Positions 1-5,390 of a stretch of 6,867 nt of DNA are shown here, in pieces. The notes under the pieces were generated by a model. That model made no database searches. It saw only the letters and a program-made list of their open reading frames with translations, and was not told the origin of the DNA. The stretch is taken from positions 1-6,867 of the forward strand of contig NZ_JAFREL010000028.1 of NCBI RefSeq assembly GCF_017377655.1, read 5' to 3'. This DNA is from Candidatus Enterococcus ferrettii. Its GTDB lineage: Bacteria > Bacillota > Bacilli > Lactobacillales > Enterococcaceae. The position numbers and the translations under genes were made by a program. The first letter of the stretch is position 1. Every line of letters begins with the position of its first letter.

Positions 1-1050
1 CCCAAAGGAAAAAAAGCCAATGGTCGAACGAAATATGGATCGGTGTACGGCAAAACATTAAAAGAGGTTCGTGAAAAGCTGTACCCCCTAAAGCTGCAGT
101 ATCAACTGATTCAAGCGAATCATGGAGAGGCCGCAATTAGCTTTAATGAGTGGGGCTATCTTTGGCTCCATGAAATCCAAAACAATGTGAAGCAGTCTAC
201 CTATGCAAATTATGAACATAAACTGGAGCATTATGTACTAAATGTGCTTGGTGACTATAGTTTGAACGAATTGGATGAAAATTCGGCTGAAACCTTATTA
301 AAAGACTTAGAGAAACGCAGGCTGAAGCCTTCCACCATTCATGCTGTTTTCCGCATTACCAAGCAATGTATCAATTTAGCTATTCGGAAAAAGATGATTA
401 AGGAGAATCCGTTCACCTTAATACAATTACCTAAACTTGTGAAGAATAGAAATCAGGCCCTTACGAAGCAAGAACAAAAACGGTTAGAAACGGCGGCTTT
501 ATCAACAAAAAATGGACAAGGACTCCCAACATTACTGGCTCTTCATGCTGGTTTGAGAATTGGAGAGATTTCGGCCTTAACTTGGAAAGATGTTGATTTT
601 GAGAACAATTTAATTCATGTTCATTCAACGGTACAACGCATTGTTGGGGTGTTTGATGGCAGGAAAACAGGTCTTATTTACACCAGTTCGAAGACGGCTT
701 CTTCTACTCGATTGATTCCCATGAGTCAACTGGTGAAAAAAGTCTTGTGGCAACAGAAGCAGCGGGCAAAGGGAGAATTTGTTCTCACTAATAATGAGAA
801 CCCAGTCGAACCGCGGCTGTTAACGTATCATTTTCATCGGATTCGTGAAAAGGCTAAGTTGTCCACTATTCATTTCCATCAATTGAGGCACACCTTTGCG
901 ACACGTTGTTTGGAAAGTCGTGGGGATATCATGAGTGTCAGTGCGTTAATGGGACATAGCTCAACACAAATGACCTTAGATACATATGCTGGATCCTTAA
1001 TGGAACAGCGATTCCAGGTGGTCGATCAAATGGAAAAGGCAATCAAATAA
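1..1050 (+). CDS. Tyrosine-type site-specific recombinase / integrase, 5'-truncated by window edge
   Basis: This is a tyrosine recombinase of the phage/ICE integrase kind, which cuts and rejoins DNA at attachment sites through a covalent tyrosine-DNA intermediate. The frame is open from base 1. The GTG at 43 could be read as a start, but the codons before it (KANGRTKYGS) continue in the style of the arm-binding N-terminal domain of this family, so the true start lies off the window. A SAM-like core-binding domain follows (about 150-440), then the catalytic domain. Visible active-site residues are Arg (556-558, in HAGLRIGE), Lys (691-693, in SSKTAS), His and Arg of HQLRH (877-879 and 886-888), His of MGHSS (955-957) and the Tyr nucleophile in DTYAG (985-987). 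The catalytic part looks intact and functional. No other phage or conjugation gene is visible, so the type of element is unknown. In Tn916-like elements the integrase lies near the element end, so an attachment site could lie just downstream. Confidence 0.93.
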   Translation, partial: PKGKKANGRTKYGSVYGKTLKEVREKLYPLKLQYQLIQANHGEAAISFNEWGYLWLHEIQNNVKQSTYANYEHKLEHYVLNVLGDYSLNELDENSAETLLKDLEKRRLKPSTIHAVFRITKQCINLAIRKKMIKENPFTLIQLPKLVKNRNQALTKQEQKRLETAALSTKNGQGLPTLLALHAGLRIGEISALTWKDVDFENNLIHVHSTVQRIVGVFDGRKTGLIYTSSKTASSTRLIPMSQLVKKVLWQQKQRAKGEFVLTNNENPVEPRLLTYHFHRIREKAKLSTIHFHQLRHTFATRCLESRGDIMSVSALMGHSSTQMTLDTYAGSLMEQRFQVVDQMEKAIK

Positions 1051-1059
1051 AACGTTTTC

Positions 1060-1081
1060 AAAAAAGAGACTTATCTTTTTT
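1060..1081 (+). terminator. AT-rich hairpin after the integrase stop, candidate terminator
   Basis: AAAAAAGA (1060-1067) is the exact reverse complement of TCTTTTTT (1074-1081), with a six-base loop. It starts nine bases after the integrase stop codon, and the right arm supplies the T-run. The stem has little GC, so it would be weak alone. It may act with the hairpin at 1111-1152. Confidence 0.4.
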
Positions 1082-1110
1082 GGAGAGGGTTTTTTTATAT
1101 TTTCGAAAGG

Positions 1111-1152
1111 AATCGCTTACATTCTTATTTGGTTAGTAAATGAGCGATTTTT
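1111..1152 (+). terminator. Candidate intrinsic terminator of the integrase transcript
   Basis: AATCGCT (1111-1117) pairs with AGCGATT (1143-1149). The stem can continue with CATT against AATG after a two-base bulge. A T-rich run (TTTTT, 1148-1152, then TAGTTTTTC) follows the right arm. The position, about 60 bases after the integrase stop, fits transcription termination. The large loop makes it less than ideal. Confidence 0.5.
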
Positions 1153-1190
1153 AGTTTTTCTAATGTTGCTTTTCTTCGTTTTGTAAAAAA

Positions 1191-1219
1191 ATTATAGTGT
1201 TAAGTTATTGGCTTGAAAA
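1191..1219 (-). promoter_or_regulatory. Weak candidate promoter reading left, antisense to the integrase end
   Basis: On the minus strand there is a perfect TATAAT (plus-strand ATTATA, 1191-1196) and, 17 bases upstream of it, TTTTCA (plus-strand TGAAAA, 1214-1219; four of six matches to TTGACA). Spacing is ideal, but the stretch is AT-rich and such matches arise by chance. There is no minus-strand gene for it to serve. Confidence 0.2.
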
Positions 1220-1236
1220 AATAAGCTTTTTATACC
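1208..1236 (+). promoter_or_regulatory. Weak candidate promoter for the operon
   Basis: TTGGCT (1208-1213) and TATACC (1231-1236) are separated by 17 bases. Each box matches four of six consensus positions, and the last T of the -10 box is missing. Other weak -10 candidates are TATAGT (1193-1198) and TATAGA (1351-1356), neither with a good -35 box. No strong sigma-A promoter is visible, so the operon may need an activator or another sigma factor. Confidence 0.2.
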
Positions 1237-1251
1237 GTCAGCTGCCGTCAG
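1235..1251 (+). repeat. 7-base direct repeat CCGTCAG, two copies 10 bases apart
   Basis: CCGTCAG occurs at 1235-1241 and again at 1245-1251, so the copies lie on the same face of the helix. Direct repeats at this spacing are typical of response-regulator binding sites. They could also be integrase arm-type sites. The second copy lies mostly in the loop of the hairpin at 1240-1260. Confidence 0.45.
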
Positions 1252-1267
1252 TTAGCGGCTTCTTTTT
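1240..1267 (+). terminator. Hairpin with T-run in the operon leader region
   Basis: AGCTGC (1240-1245) pairs with GCGGCT (1255-1260), with one G-U pair and a nine-base loop, and is followed by TTCTTTTTG. This has the form of a short intrinsic terminator. It is too far from the integrase to be its first terminator. If transcription of the operon starts upstream of about 1235 it would act as an attenuator. Confidence 0.4.
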
Positions 1268-1293
1268 GTTGGTTTGGTGGGCCTTGTAGAAGG

Positions 1294-1320
1294 TTTCATA
1301 GTCTTCTAAAGACTACGAAA
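1294..1320. repeat. 27-base near-perfect palindrome
   Basis: TTTCATAGTCTT (1294-1305) and AAGACTACGAAA (1309-1320) are reverse complements except for one position, with a three-base centre (CTA). As DNA it could be an operator for a dimeric regulator, or a core-type recombinase site if read as 10-base arms around a 7-base centre. As RNA it would form a tight hairpin. The run of eight Ts that follows starts 11 bases later (1331-1338), too far for a normal terminator. Confidence 0.55.
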
Positions 1321-1403
1321 GAAGAGCTGCTTTTTTTTGCTCTCTAAAAGTATAGATGAAACAAAGTAAATTATCAAAAATCAGTGTTTAGGGACTAGTG
1401 GAT

Positions 1404-1413
1404 AGAGGAGGAA
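1404..1413 (+). promoter_or_regulatory. Ribosome binding site of the first operon gene
   Basis: AGAGGAGGAA ends four bases before the ATG at 1418; its GGAGG core (1407-1411) is six bases away. It is a strong site that fixes this start. Confidence 0.85.
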
Positions 1414-1417
1414 GCGT

Positions 1418-2326
1418 ATGTTTGGTTTCGGAAAACAAAAGAAGGATGCCTATCAGGAAACAACTCAAGATGATTATTTTTACGATGACTATGACGAGGG
1501 CTATGAGGATGATTATGGGTATGAGGCTTATCCTGAAGAAGAATATGAGCGACCGGTAGAAAATTATCGGGAACATGATCGCGACCGTGGAGACCGTCGC
1601 TCACGCAGGAGATCGGAGCCTTCTACAGATGAGCGTTATGACAGCCGCTATGAGGGAGAGTCTGAACCACCCCCTGCTTCAAACTTAGAGAATGATCGGC
1701 CTATCCACCAGAATCCACCGTTACAACAAGAGGTTGAACGACTGGAAGAAACGGTGGCCCAGTTGAAGCATCAGCTGGAAGTCAAGCAATCCGAAATGGT
1801 TAGTATGGCCACAACGTTATCAGAAAAAGATCAAACGCTTCAAGAGTACCAATCCGAGATGAAGCAGGCAAAAGAAGAAAAGCAACAAGAGTTAATGACT
1901 TTAGAAAACGAAAAAAATCGTGAAATTAACGAATTATCGAAACAAATAGAACAGCTGAAGGTTGACTTGAAAGATAGTCAAACGAATCAAACGGAGGCTC
2001 TGATTCAAGCACGGCGACAAGTCGAAGAGCTCAGACAGACTCAAAGAGAGAATGAAGAGATGAAGGCCGAGCTGGCTACGATCCTGATTGAAACAAAAAA
2101 ACAGGAACGAGCGATTTTAGAACGAGCTGAGTATGAAGCCAAAGGAATTCGTGGTCAAGCGGAACAGGAAGCCCATCAAGTCATCCATGATGCTTCGCTG
2201 GAGTTGAGAGTCATGAAACAAGAGATCAAAAACTACCGTAAACGTCTGCGTTCGGTTCAAGAAGAAACCACCCAATTTTTCGTCCGCTTGTTAGCCAACA
2301 GCGATGCATTATTGGAAGACGAATAG
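1418..2326 (+). CDS. Coiled-coil protein with acidic Tyr-rich head and DivIVA-like tail
   Basis: This is a 302-residue cytoplasmic protein without signal peptide or membrane segment. It starts with MFGFGKQKK, a short hydrophobic and basic head. Residues 17-50 are an acidic, Tyr-rich low-complexity stretch (DDYFYDDYDEGYEDDYGYE and on). Residues 51-80 are Arg/Asp/Glu-rich, and 80-100 are a Pro/Asn linker. A long charged coiled coil runs from about 102 to 285. The last part, from about 234 (RAEYEAKGIRGQAEQEAHQVI onward in shorter register, ending LLANSDALLEDE), recalls the C-terminal region of DivIVA/GpsB proteins. The N-terminal DivIVA lipid-binding domain is not seen; the head instead recalls the acidic linker after the SepF membrane helix. 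Both likenesses are by eye. As first gene of the operon it may be a scaffold or placement factor for the secretion genes that follow. That role is inference. Confidence 0.88.
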   Translation: MFGFGKQKKDAYQETTQDDYFYDDYDEGYEDDYGYEAYPEEEYERPVENYREHDRDRGDRRSRRRSEPSTDERYDSRYEGESEPPPASNLENDRPIHQNPPLQQEVERLEETVAQLKHQLEVKQSEMVSMATTLSEKDQTLQEYQSEMKQAKEEKQQELMTLENEKNREINELSKQIEQLKVDLKDSQTNQTEALIQARRQVEELRQTQRENEEMKAELATILIETKKQERAILERAEYEAKGIRGQAEQEAHQVIHDASLELRVMKQEIKNYRKRLRSVQEETTQFFVRLLANSDALLEDE

Positions 2327-2330
2327 AAGA

Positions 2331-2337
2331 GGGGAGG
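2331..2337 (+). promoter_or_regulatory. Ribosome binding site selecting a GTG start
   Basis: GGGGAGG lies seven bases before the GTG at 2345 and just after the stop of the preceding gene (2324-2326). It supports the GTG start. Confidence 0.8.
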
Positions 2338-2344
2338 TTTTTCG

Positions 2345-3490
2345 GTGAAGCAATCGCAGAATCAACTCACCCTTTATCCGACACCTGCTCCGGTCATGCA
2401 GGAGGAGCTGATCGAGCAATCATTATTAGAAGAAATCGAACGAGCCTGTGAATATTTGTATGCTCCGCATGGCACGTTGGATGACGAGCAAAGAGAACAG
2501 ATTTACCAACATTTTGAGCAATTATTTCGCTTAATGAATAGCAGCTACCATGTTGAATTGTTACTGGTACCTGGGACTTTGAATTGGAAAGGTTTTTGGC
2601 AAGCCCTGCATCAGTTCTTCCCACAGTTTGCTTGGATCAAAGCCCAAACGGAAGAACCAAAATATGGACGACAAGTTTATCGCTTTGATTTTGTTCCGTT
2701 GTTTTTCAGAGAAGAAGGGTTTCCTTTTGCGATTCATTTGGAGGATAGCTTAAACCAGCAGTTTCCAACAGCGACTGAAAATACTTTAGAACGGGCAGAA
2801 CAGCTGCTATTGGAGTTGGCAGAGCAACACTTTTCTGAAGGAATTGTTCAAGATTCCCAGCCTGAAGACCCCGTTTCAAATAAAGAAATAACCAAGCAAC
2901 CTCAAGAATCAGCGGTAAGAATTCAGAAAGAAGAAGTACGCCAGGAAAGTCAAAGCAAGGCTCGTCTTCGGGCAGTCAATCAAAAGTTAGAACTAGTGAT
3001 TGAAAAGTTAGAGTTATCGATGCTCTACAGCGGCATTCAATACTTTGATCAAAAGAGTACGGAAGAAAGTGATTGGGACAGACGAATCAAAATCAGTTTG
3101 CGCGAGTATACCTACTTATTGCAAAAAGCTCGTTTTCTAGAACAAATGTGGCATTTAAACGGAGAGCTAGTAAATAAATCCGAAAAAATGACAGTGACCG
3201 GCAATAAATTGGTCTATGAACGAGATCAAGTGAAACAGATCAAAGCCAATCTTTCGTCACGAGATATTCATTTCGTTCTGTACGAATGTCAAGTAATCGA
3301 ATCACGGGCAAAGGTACATGCACGACCTTGGTTTCGAAAACCTTACGTCAAGCTGATGAAAATGGATTACGACAATTTGTTAAGCAAGGCTGCCTACTTT
3401 GATCTTTTACAAGGAGAAAATTCATTGATGGAACGGATGGTTCGCGAGCAACAAGATGCACCAGTCAAAGAAGCTCAGGAGGTTGGTTGA
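2345..3490 (+). CDS. Unrecognised 381-residue soluble protein of the SipW operon
   Basis: I do not recognise a family. The GTG start has a good ribosome binding site and lies 18 bases after the previous stop. There is no signal peptide or membrane segment, so the protein should be cytoplasmic. Three parts can be told apart. Residues 1-165 look like a mixed alpha/beta domain rich in aromatic residues (HVELLLVPGTLNWKGFWQAL, QVYRFDFVPLFF). Residues 166-205 are a Gln/Glu/Ser-rich linker. Residues 206-370 are mostly helical, with possible short coiled coil and conserved-looking aromatics (LEQMWHL, ARPWFRKPYVKLMKMDYDNL). The position between a coiled-coil protein and a signal peptidase suggests a cytoplasmic accessory of the export machinery, perhaps a partner of the coiled-coil protein. 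Its stop codon TGA overlaps a possible TTG start of the next gene. Confidence 0.85.
   Translation: MKQSQNQLTLYPTPAPVMQEELIEQSLLEEIERACEYLYAPHGTLDDEQREQIYQHFEQLFRLMNSSYHVELLLVPGTLNWKGFWQALHQFFPQFAWIKAQTEEPKYGRQVYRFDFVPLFFREEGFPFAIHLEDSLNQQFPTATENTLERAEQLLLELAEQHFSEGIVQDSQPEDPVSNKEITKQPQESAVRIQKEEVRQESQSKARLRAVNQKLELVIEKLELSMLYSGIQYFDQKSTEESDWDRRIKISLREYTYLLQKARFLEQMWHLNGELVNKSEKMTVTGNKLVYERDQVKQIKANLSSRDIHFVLYECQVIESRAKVHARPWFRKPYVKLMKMDYDNLLSKAAYFDLLQGENSLMERMVREQQDAPVKEAQEVG
3477..3482 (+). promoter_or_regulatory. Ribosome binding site pointing to a TTGA stop/start overlap
   Basis: A perfect AGGAGG lies inside the end of the previous gene, four bases before TTG at 3487, which overlaps the TGA stop at 3488-3490. 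This is the best start signal for the signal peptidase, but the frame from this TTG closes at TAA 3511-3513 unless one T of the run 3508-3511 is skipped. Confidence 0.5.
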
Positions 3491-3523
3491 GGTCGGAGAT
3501 TTCTAAGTTTTAATCAATGGACA

Positions 3524-4006
3524 TTGGCTCCGAAGCTGGCAGTAGCATTTATGATTTGTTATTTCATTTTTCTCGGAACCTTCCGAGCTTACTACTGGTT
3601 GTATCCTAAATACTTTGTTAGCGGAGAATCCATGATTCCAACCTATTGGGAACACGAGATTGTCCAGGTGAAAGCTCATCATAAGCCGGAGCGTTTTGAT
3701 GTAGTCGTACTGCATCCTCCTGATGCACAAACTGAGTTGTATTTGAAACGAGTGATTGGTTTGCCAGGTGAGCAGATTGATTATCAGAATGGCCGATTAT
3801 TAGTAAACGGTGCGGTCATTTTCGATAAATTTGCGGAGCAAACAGAGGACTTTAGCTGGAGTGATTCATATAAACAAGTAATTCCAGAAGGTTACTATTT
3901 TGTTTTGGGTGACAATCGCTCCATCTCTAAAGACAGCCGAATTTTCGGATTAGTCTCAGAAAAACAAATTTTAGGCATCGTCCAAGAGGGGAATACAAAG
4001 AAATGA
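3524..4006 (+). CDS. Type I signal peptidase, Gram-positive P-type (Ser/Lys), start uncertain
   Basis: This membrane-anchored signal peptidase I (family S26, SipS/LepB-like) cuts signal peptides on the outer face of the membrane. Counting from TTG 3524 it has 160 residues: one N-terminal membrane helix (about 5-20), the catalytic Ser36 in SGESMIPT, the general-base Lys75 in YLKRVIGLPGE, and the conserved box GDNRSISKDSR at 129-139. The Ser-to-Lys distance fits the family. TTG 3524 has no ribosome binding site. A better-placed start is TTG 3487, which would add MRSEISKF in front of NQWTLAPK, giving a normal charged cytoplasmic head, but it needs a one-base shift at the T-run 3508-3511. The stop overlaps the next ATG (ATGA at 4003-4006). 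It may serve the glucosaminidase of the same operon, which has a conventional signal peptide; that pairing is inference. Confidence 0.88.
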   Translation: MAPKLAVAFMICYFIFLGTFRAYYWLYPKYFVSGESMIPTYWEHEIVQVKAHHKPERFDVVVLHPPDAQTELYLKRVIGLPGEQIDYQNGRLLVNGAVIFDKFAEQTEDFSWSDSYKQVIPEGYYFVLGDNRSISKDSRIFGLVSEKQILGIVQEGNTKK

Positions 4007-4302
4007 AGACACTGCAAGACAAAATTGAATGGTACACCTTTTGGTACTGGGTCTATTGGCTTTTCTCTTTGGTGGTGTTACTAGGAGTCGTTGTATTAGG
4101 AATCTTTTTTTACTTCACCGATTTTCAGGATGTTGTGACGGTCAGTCAATTATTTCTTCTATTATTGTTGATGCTTCTGGCTTTTTATTTCCGAATGACA
4201 GCCTTGTATTACCATAATGTTCTTTTCAAATTGAGGCAAACAGCAGTTAGACCAAGGAGACGTCCGCGATCGCAAGAAAGGCGGAAACCGGATGAAGGCT
4301 AA
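4003..4302 (+). CDS. Small two-helix membrane protein with Arg-rich tail
   Basis: This 99-residue protein starts at ATG 4003 in an ATGA overlap with the signal peptidase stop, so it is probably translationally coupled. It has two membrane helices, about 13-38 (very rich in Trp, Tyr and Phe) and about 46-66 (Leu-rich), joined by a short outside loop (DFQDVVTVSQ). The tail from about 77 is strongly basic (RPRRRPRSQERRK), which by the positive-inside rule puts both ends in the cytoplasm. I do not recognise a family. It could be a membrane partner of one of the signal peptidases, or bind the acidic head of the coiled-coil protein with its tail. Both ideas are inference. Its end overlaps the next gene by 11 bases. 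Confidence 0.8.
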   Translation: MKTLQDKIEWYTFWYWVYWLFSLVVLLGVVVLGIFFYFTDFQDVVTVSQLFLLLLLMLLAFYFRMTALYYHNVLFKLRQTAVRPRRRPRSQERRKPDEG

Positions 4303-5377
4303 AACTTTGTTAGTTAGTCTGATGATGAGTTTTTGTCTATTTATCGGTTATCAGAAATCTATAAGGCAAATTGTATCAGCCGAGACGAAGGAATCTGTTG
4401 TGCTCCAGGAGACAACTTCGAGTACGGGAACAAGAATTACCGCGAGTAGTAATGCAACTGAAGAATCAAGCGACTCAACGAGACCCGTAGATTCTTCTTT
4501 AATAGGAGAAAACGAGAATACTGAAATGGCAGAAACCTTCAATTCAAGTACACGATCAAATGAATTAAAAGAAATAGTGGAAGAATCAAGAGATTCATTA
4601 CGACTAGTTCCAGAAACAACTACCAACAGTCAAACTGGACTGTCTGTGGAAAGGATAGAGGAAAACTACCAGTTCTCTGTCAGTAAAAATCAAACAACCG
4701 AAACCTTCATTCAAATTATAGGAAAAGATGCTCAAGCTATTGCTTGGGAAGAAGATTTGTATGCTTCGGTCATGATTGCTCAAGCCATTTTAGAAACAGG
4801 ATCAGGCAATAGTCAATTGGCTCAGCCGCCTTATCATAATTTGTTTGGAATTAAAGGAAGTTTTCAAGGAAAGCAAGTGTCTTTCAAAACACAGGAAGAT
4901 AAAGGGAATGGAGAACTTTATACGATCCAAGCGGTTTTCCGACAATACCCCAGCCATAAAGAATCACTAGAAGATTATGCCGCACTTTTAAGAAAAGGAA
5001 TTTCCGGAAATGCCGATTTCTATAAGGAAACATGGAAATCAACTGCTGGAACTTATCAAGAAGCCGCAAAAACTTTGACCGGAAAGTATGCAACGGATAC
5101 GTCTTATGGCAAGAAATTGATTGCTTTAATTGATGCATATGATTTAACCACCTATGACCGAAATCCAGCGACAAACACTGAAGCGGAGCAAGAACAACCA
5201 GTCAGTGATCCAATCGAACTGGAAAATAATTCGGAAGACAAACAAAAAGTTGAAGCTTCCAATGAGCCTGTGGAACCAGCAATTATTGTCAATGAGACAA
5301 CGCAATCAGCAGTAATGATTCCACCGACTGCCCAACGACCAGCTAAACAGCTGTATGGCAATCGAAGTGTCCAATGA
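4292..5377 (+). CDS. Secreted GH73-type N-acetylglucosaminidase (peptidoglycan hydrolase)
   Basis: This 361-residue protein is predicted to cut the glycan strands of peptidoglycan outside the membrane. The N-terminus is a conventional signal peptide: KAK, a hydrophobic core at 5-19, and a likely cut after VSA at 28-30. Residues 31-125 are a Ser/Thr/Glu-rich linker containing a 40-residue imperfect duplication. The glucosaminidase domain (GH73, FlgJ/LytG/AtlA type) covers about 133-285, with the likely catalytic Glu168 in AQAILETGSG, the family motif YHNLFGIKG at 181-189 and YATDTSYGKKL near the end. The tail from about 290 is acidic and Pro-rich; no LysM, SH3 or LPXTG element is seen, so wall anchoring is not evident. 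It starts inside the end of the previous gene, with AGGCGG about eight bases upstream. In this operon it may open the wall for fibre assembly. Confidence 0.9.
   Translation: MKAKTLLVSLMMSFCLFIGYQKSIRQIVSAETKESVVLQETTSSTGTRITASSNATEESSDSTRPVDSSLIGENENTEMAETFNSSTRSNELKEIVEESRDSLRLVPETTTNSQTGLSVERIEENYQFSVSKNQTTETFIQIIGKDAQAIAWEEDLYASVMIAQAILETGSGNSQLAQPPYHNLFGIKGSFQGKQVSFKTQEDKGNGELYTIQAVFRQYPSHKESLEDYAALLRKGISGNADFYKETWKSTAGTYQEAAKTLTGKYATDTSYGKKLIALIDAYDLTTYDRNPATNTEAEQEQPVSDPIELENNSEDKQKVEASNEPVEPAIIVNETTQSAVMIPPTAQRPAKQLYGNRSVQ
4412..4621 (+). repeat. Imperfect 40-residue duplication in the glucosaminidase linker
   Basis: Residues EESSDSTRPV (57-66) and EESRDSLRLV (97-106) are exactly 40 residues apart, as are the TR pairs at 47-48 and 87-88. 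At DNA level GAAGAATCAAG occurs at 4460-4470 and 4580-4590, exactly 120 bases apart. This suggests an old tandem duplication in a fast-changing linker. Confidence 0.45.
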
Positions 5378-5380
5378 AAG

Positions 5381-5388
5381 AAGGGGAG
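5381..5388 (+). promoter_or_regulatory. Ribosome binding site supporting the ATG at 5391
   Basis: AAGGGGAG lies just before ATG 5391, with unusually short spacing. The in-frame ATG at 5355, inside the previous gene, has no such site. On balance it favours the start at 5391. Confidence 0.55.
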
Positions 5389-5390
5389 AT

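Larger units (their letters stand above)
1051..1417. other. 367-base non-coding spacer between integrase and fibre operon
   Basis: No credible coding region is seen on either strand. The spacer holds two terminator-like hairpins after the integrase, weak promoter-like boxes on both strands, a 7-base direct repeat, a hairpin with a T-run, a 27-base palindrome and the Shine-Dalgarno site of the next gene. Because it separates an integrase from a different operon, it is also where an element end or attachment core would be expected, but no duplicated core can be shown from one end. Confidence 0.7.

Noticed and set aside
43..1050. GTG at 43 as the integrase start
   Set aside because: The frame is open to base 1 and the upstream codons read like the family's N-terminal arm-binding domain; the gene is cut by the window edge.
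1356..1391. An 11-codon frame (MKQSKLSKISV) just before the operon's first gene
   Set aside because: No ribosome binding site and no sign of attenuation codons; chance frame in AT-rich DNA.
1395..1604. Minus-strand frames over the acidic head of the coiled-coil gene
   Set aside because: They mirror the biased codons of the real gene, have no ribosome binding site and encode no recognisable domain.
4351..4626. Minus-strand frame opposite the Ser/Thr-rich glucosaminidase linker
   Set aside because: Low-complexity shadow of the real gene on the other strand.
5355..5390. ATG at 5355 as the start of the SipW-like peptidase
   Set aside because: No ribosome binding site and a 23-base overlap with the glucosaminidase gene; ATG 5391 has AAGGGGAG just upstream. 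Not fully excluded.
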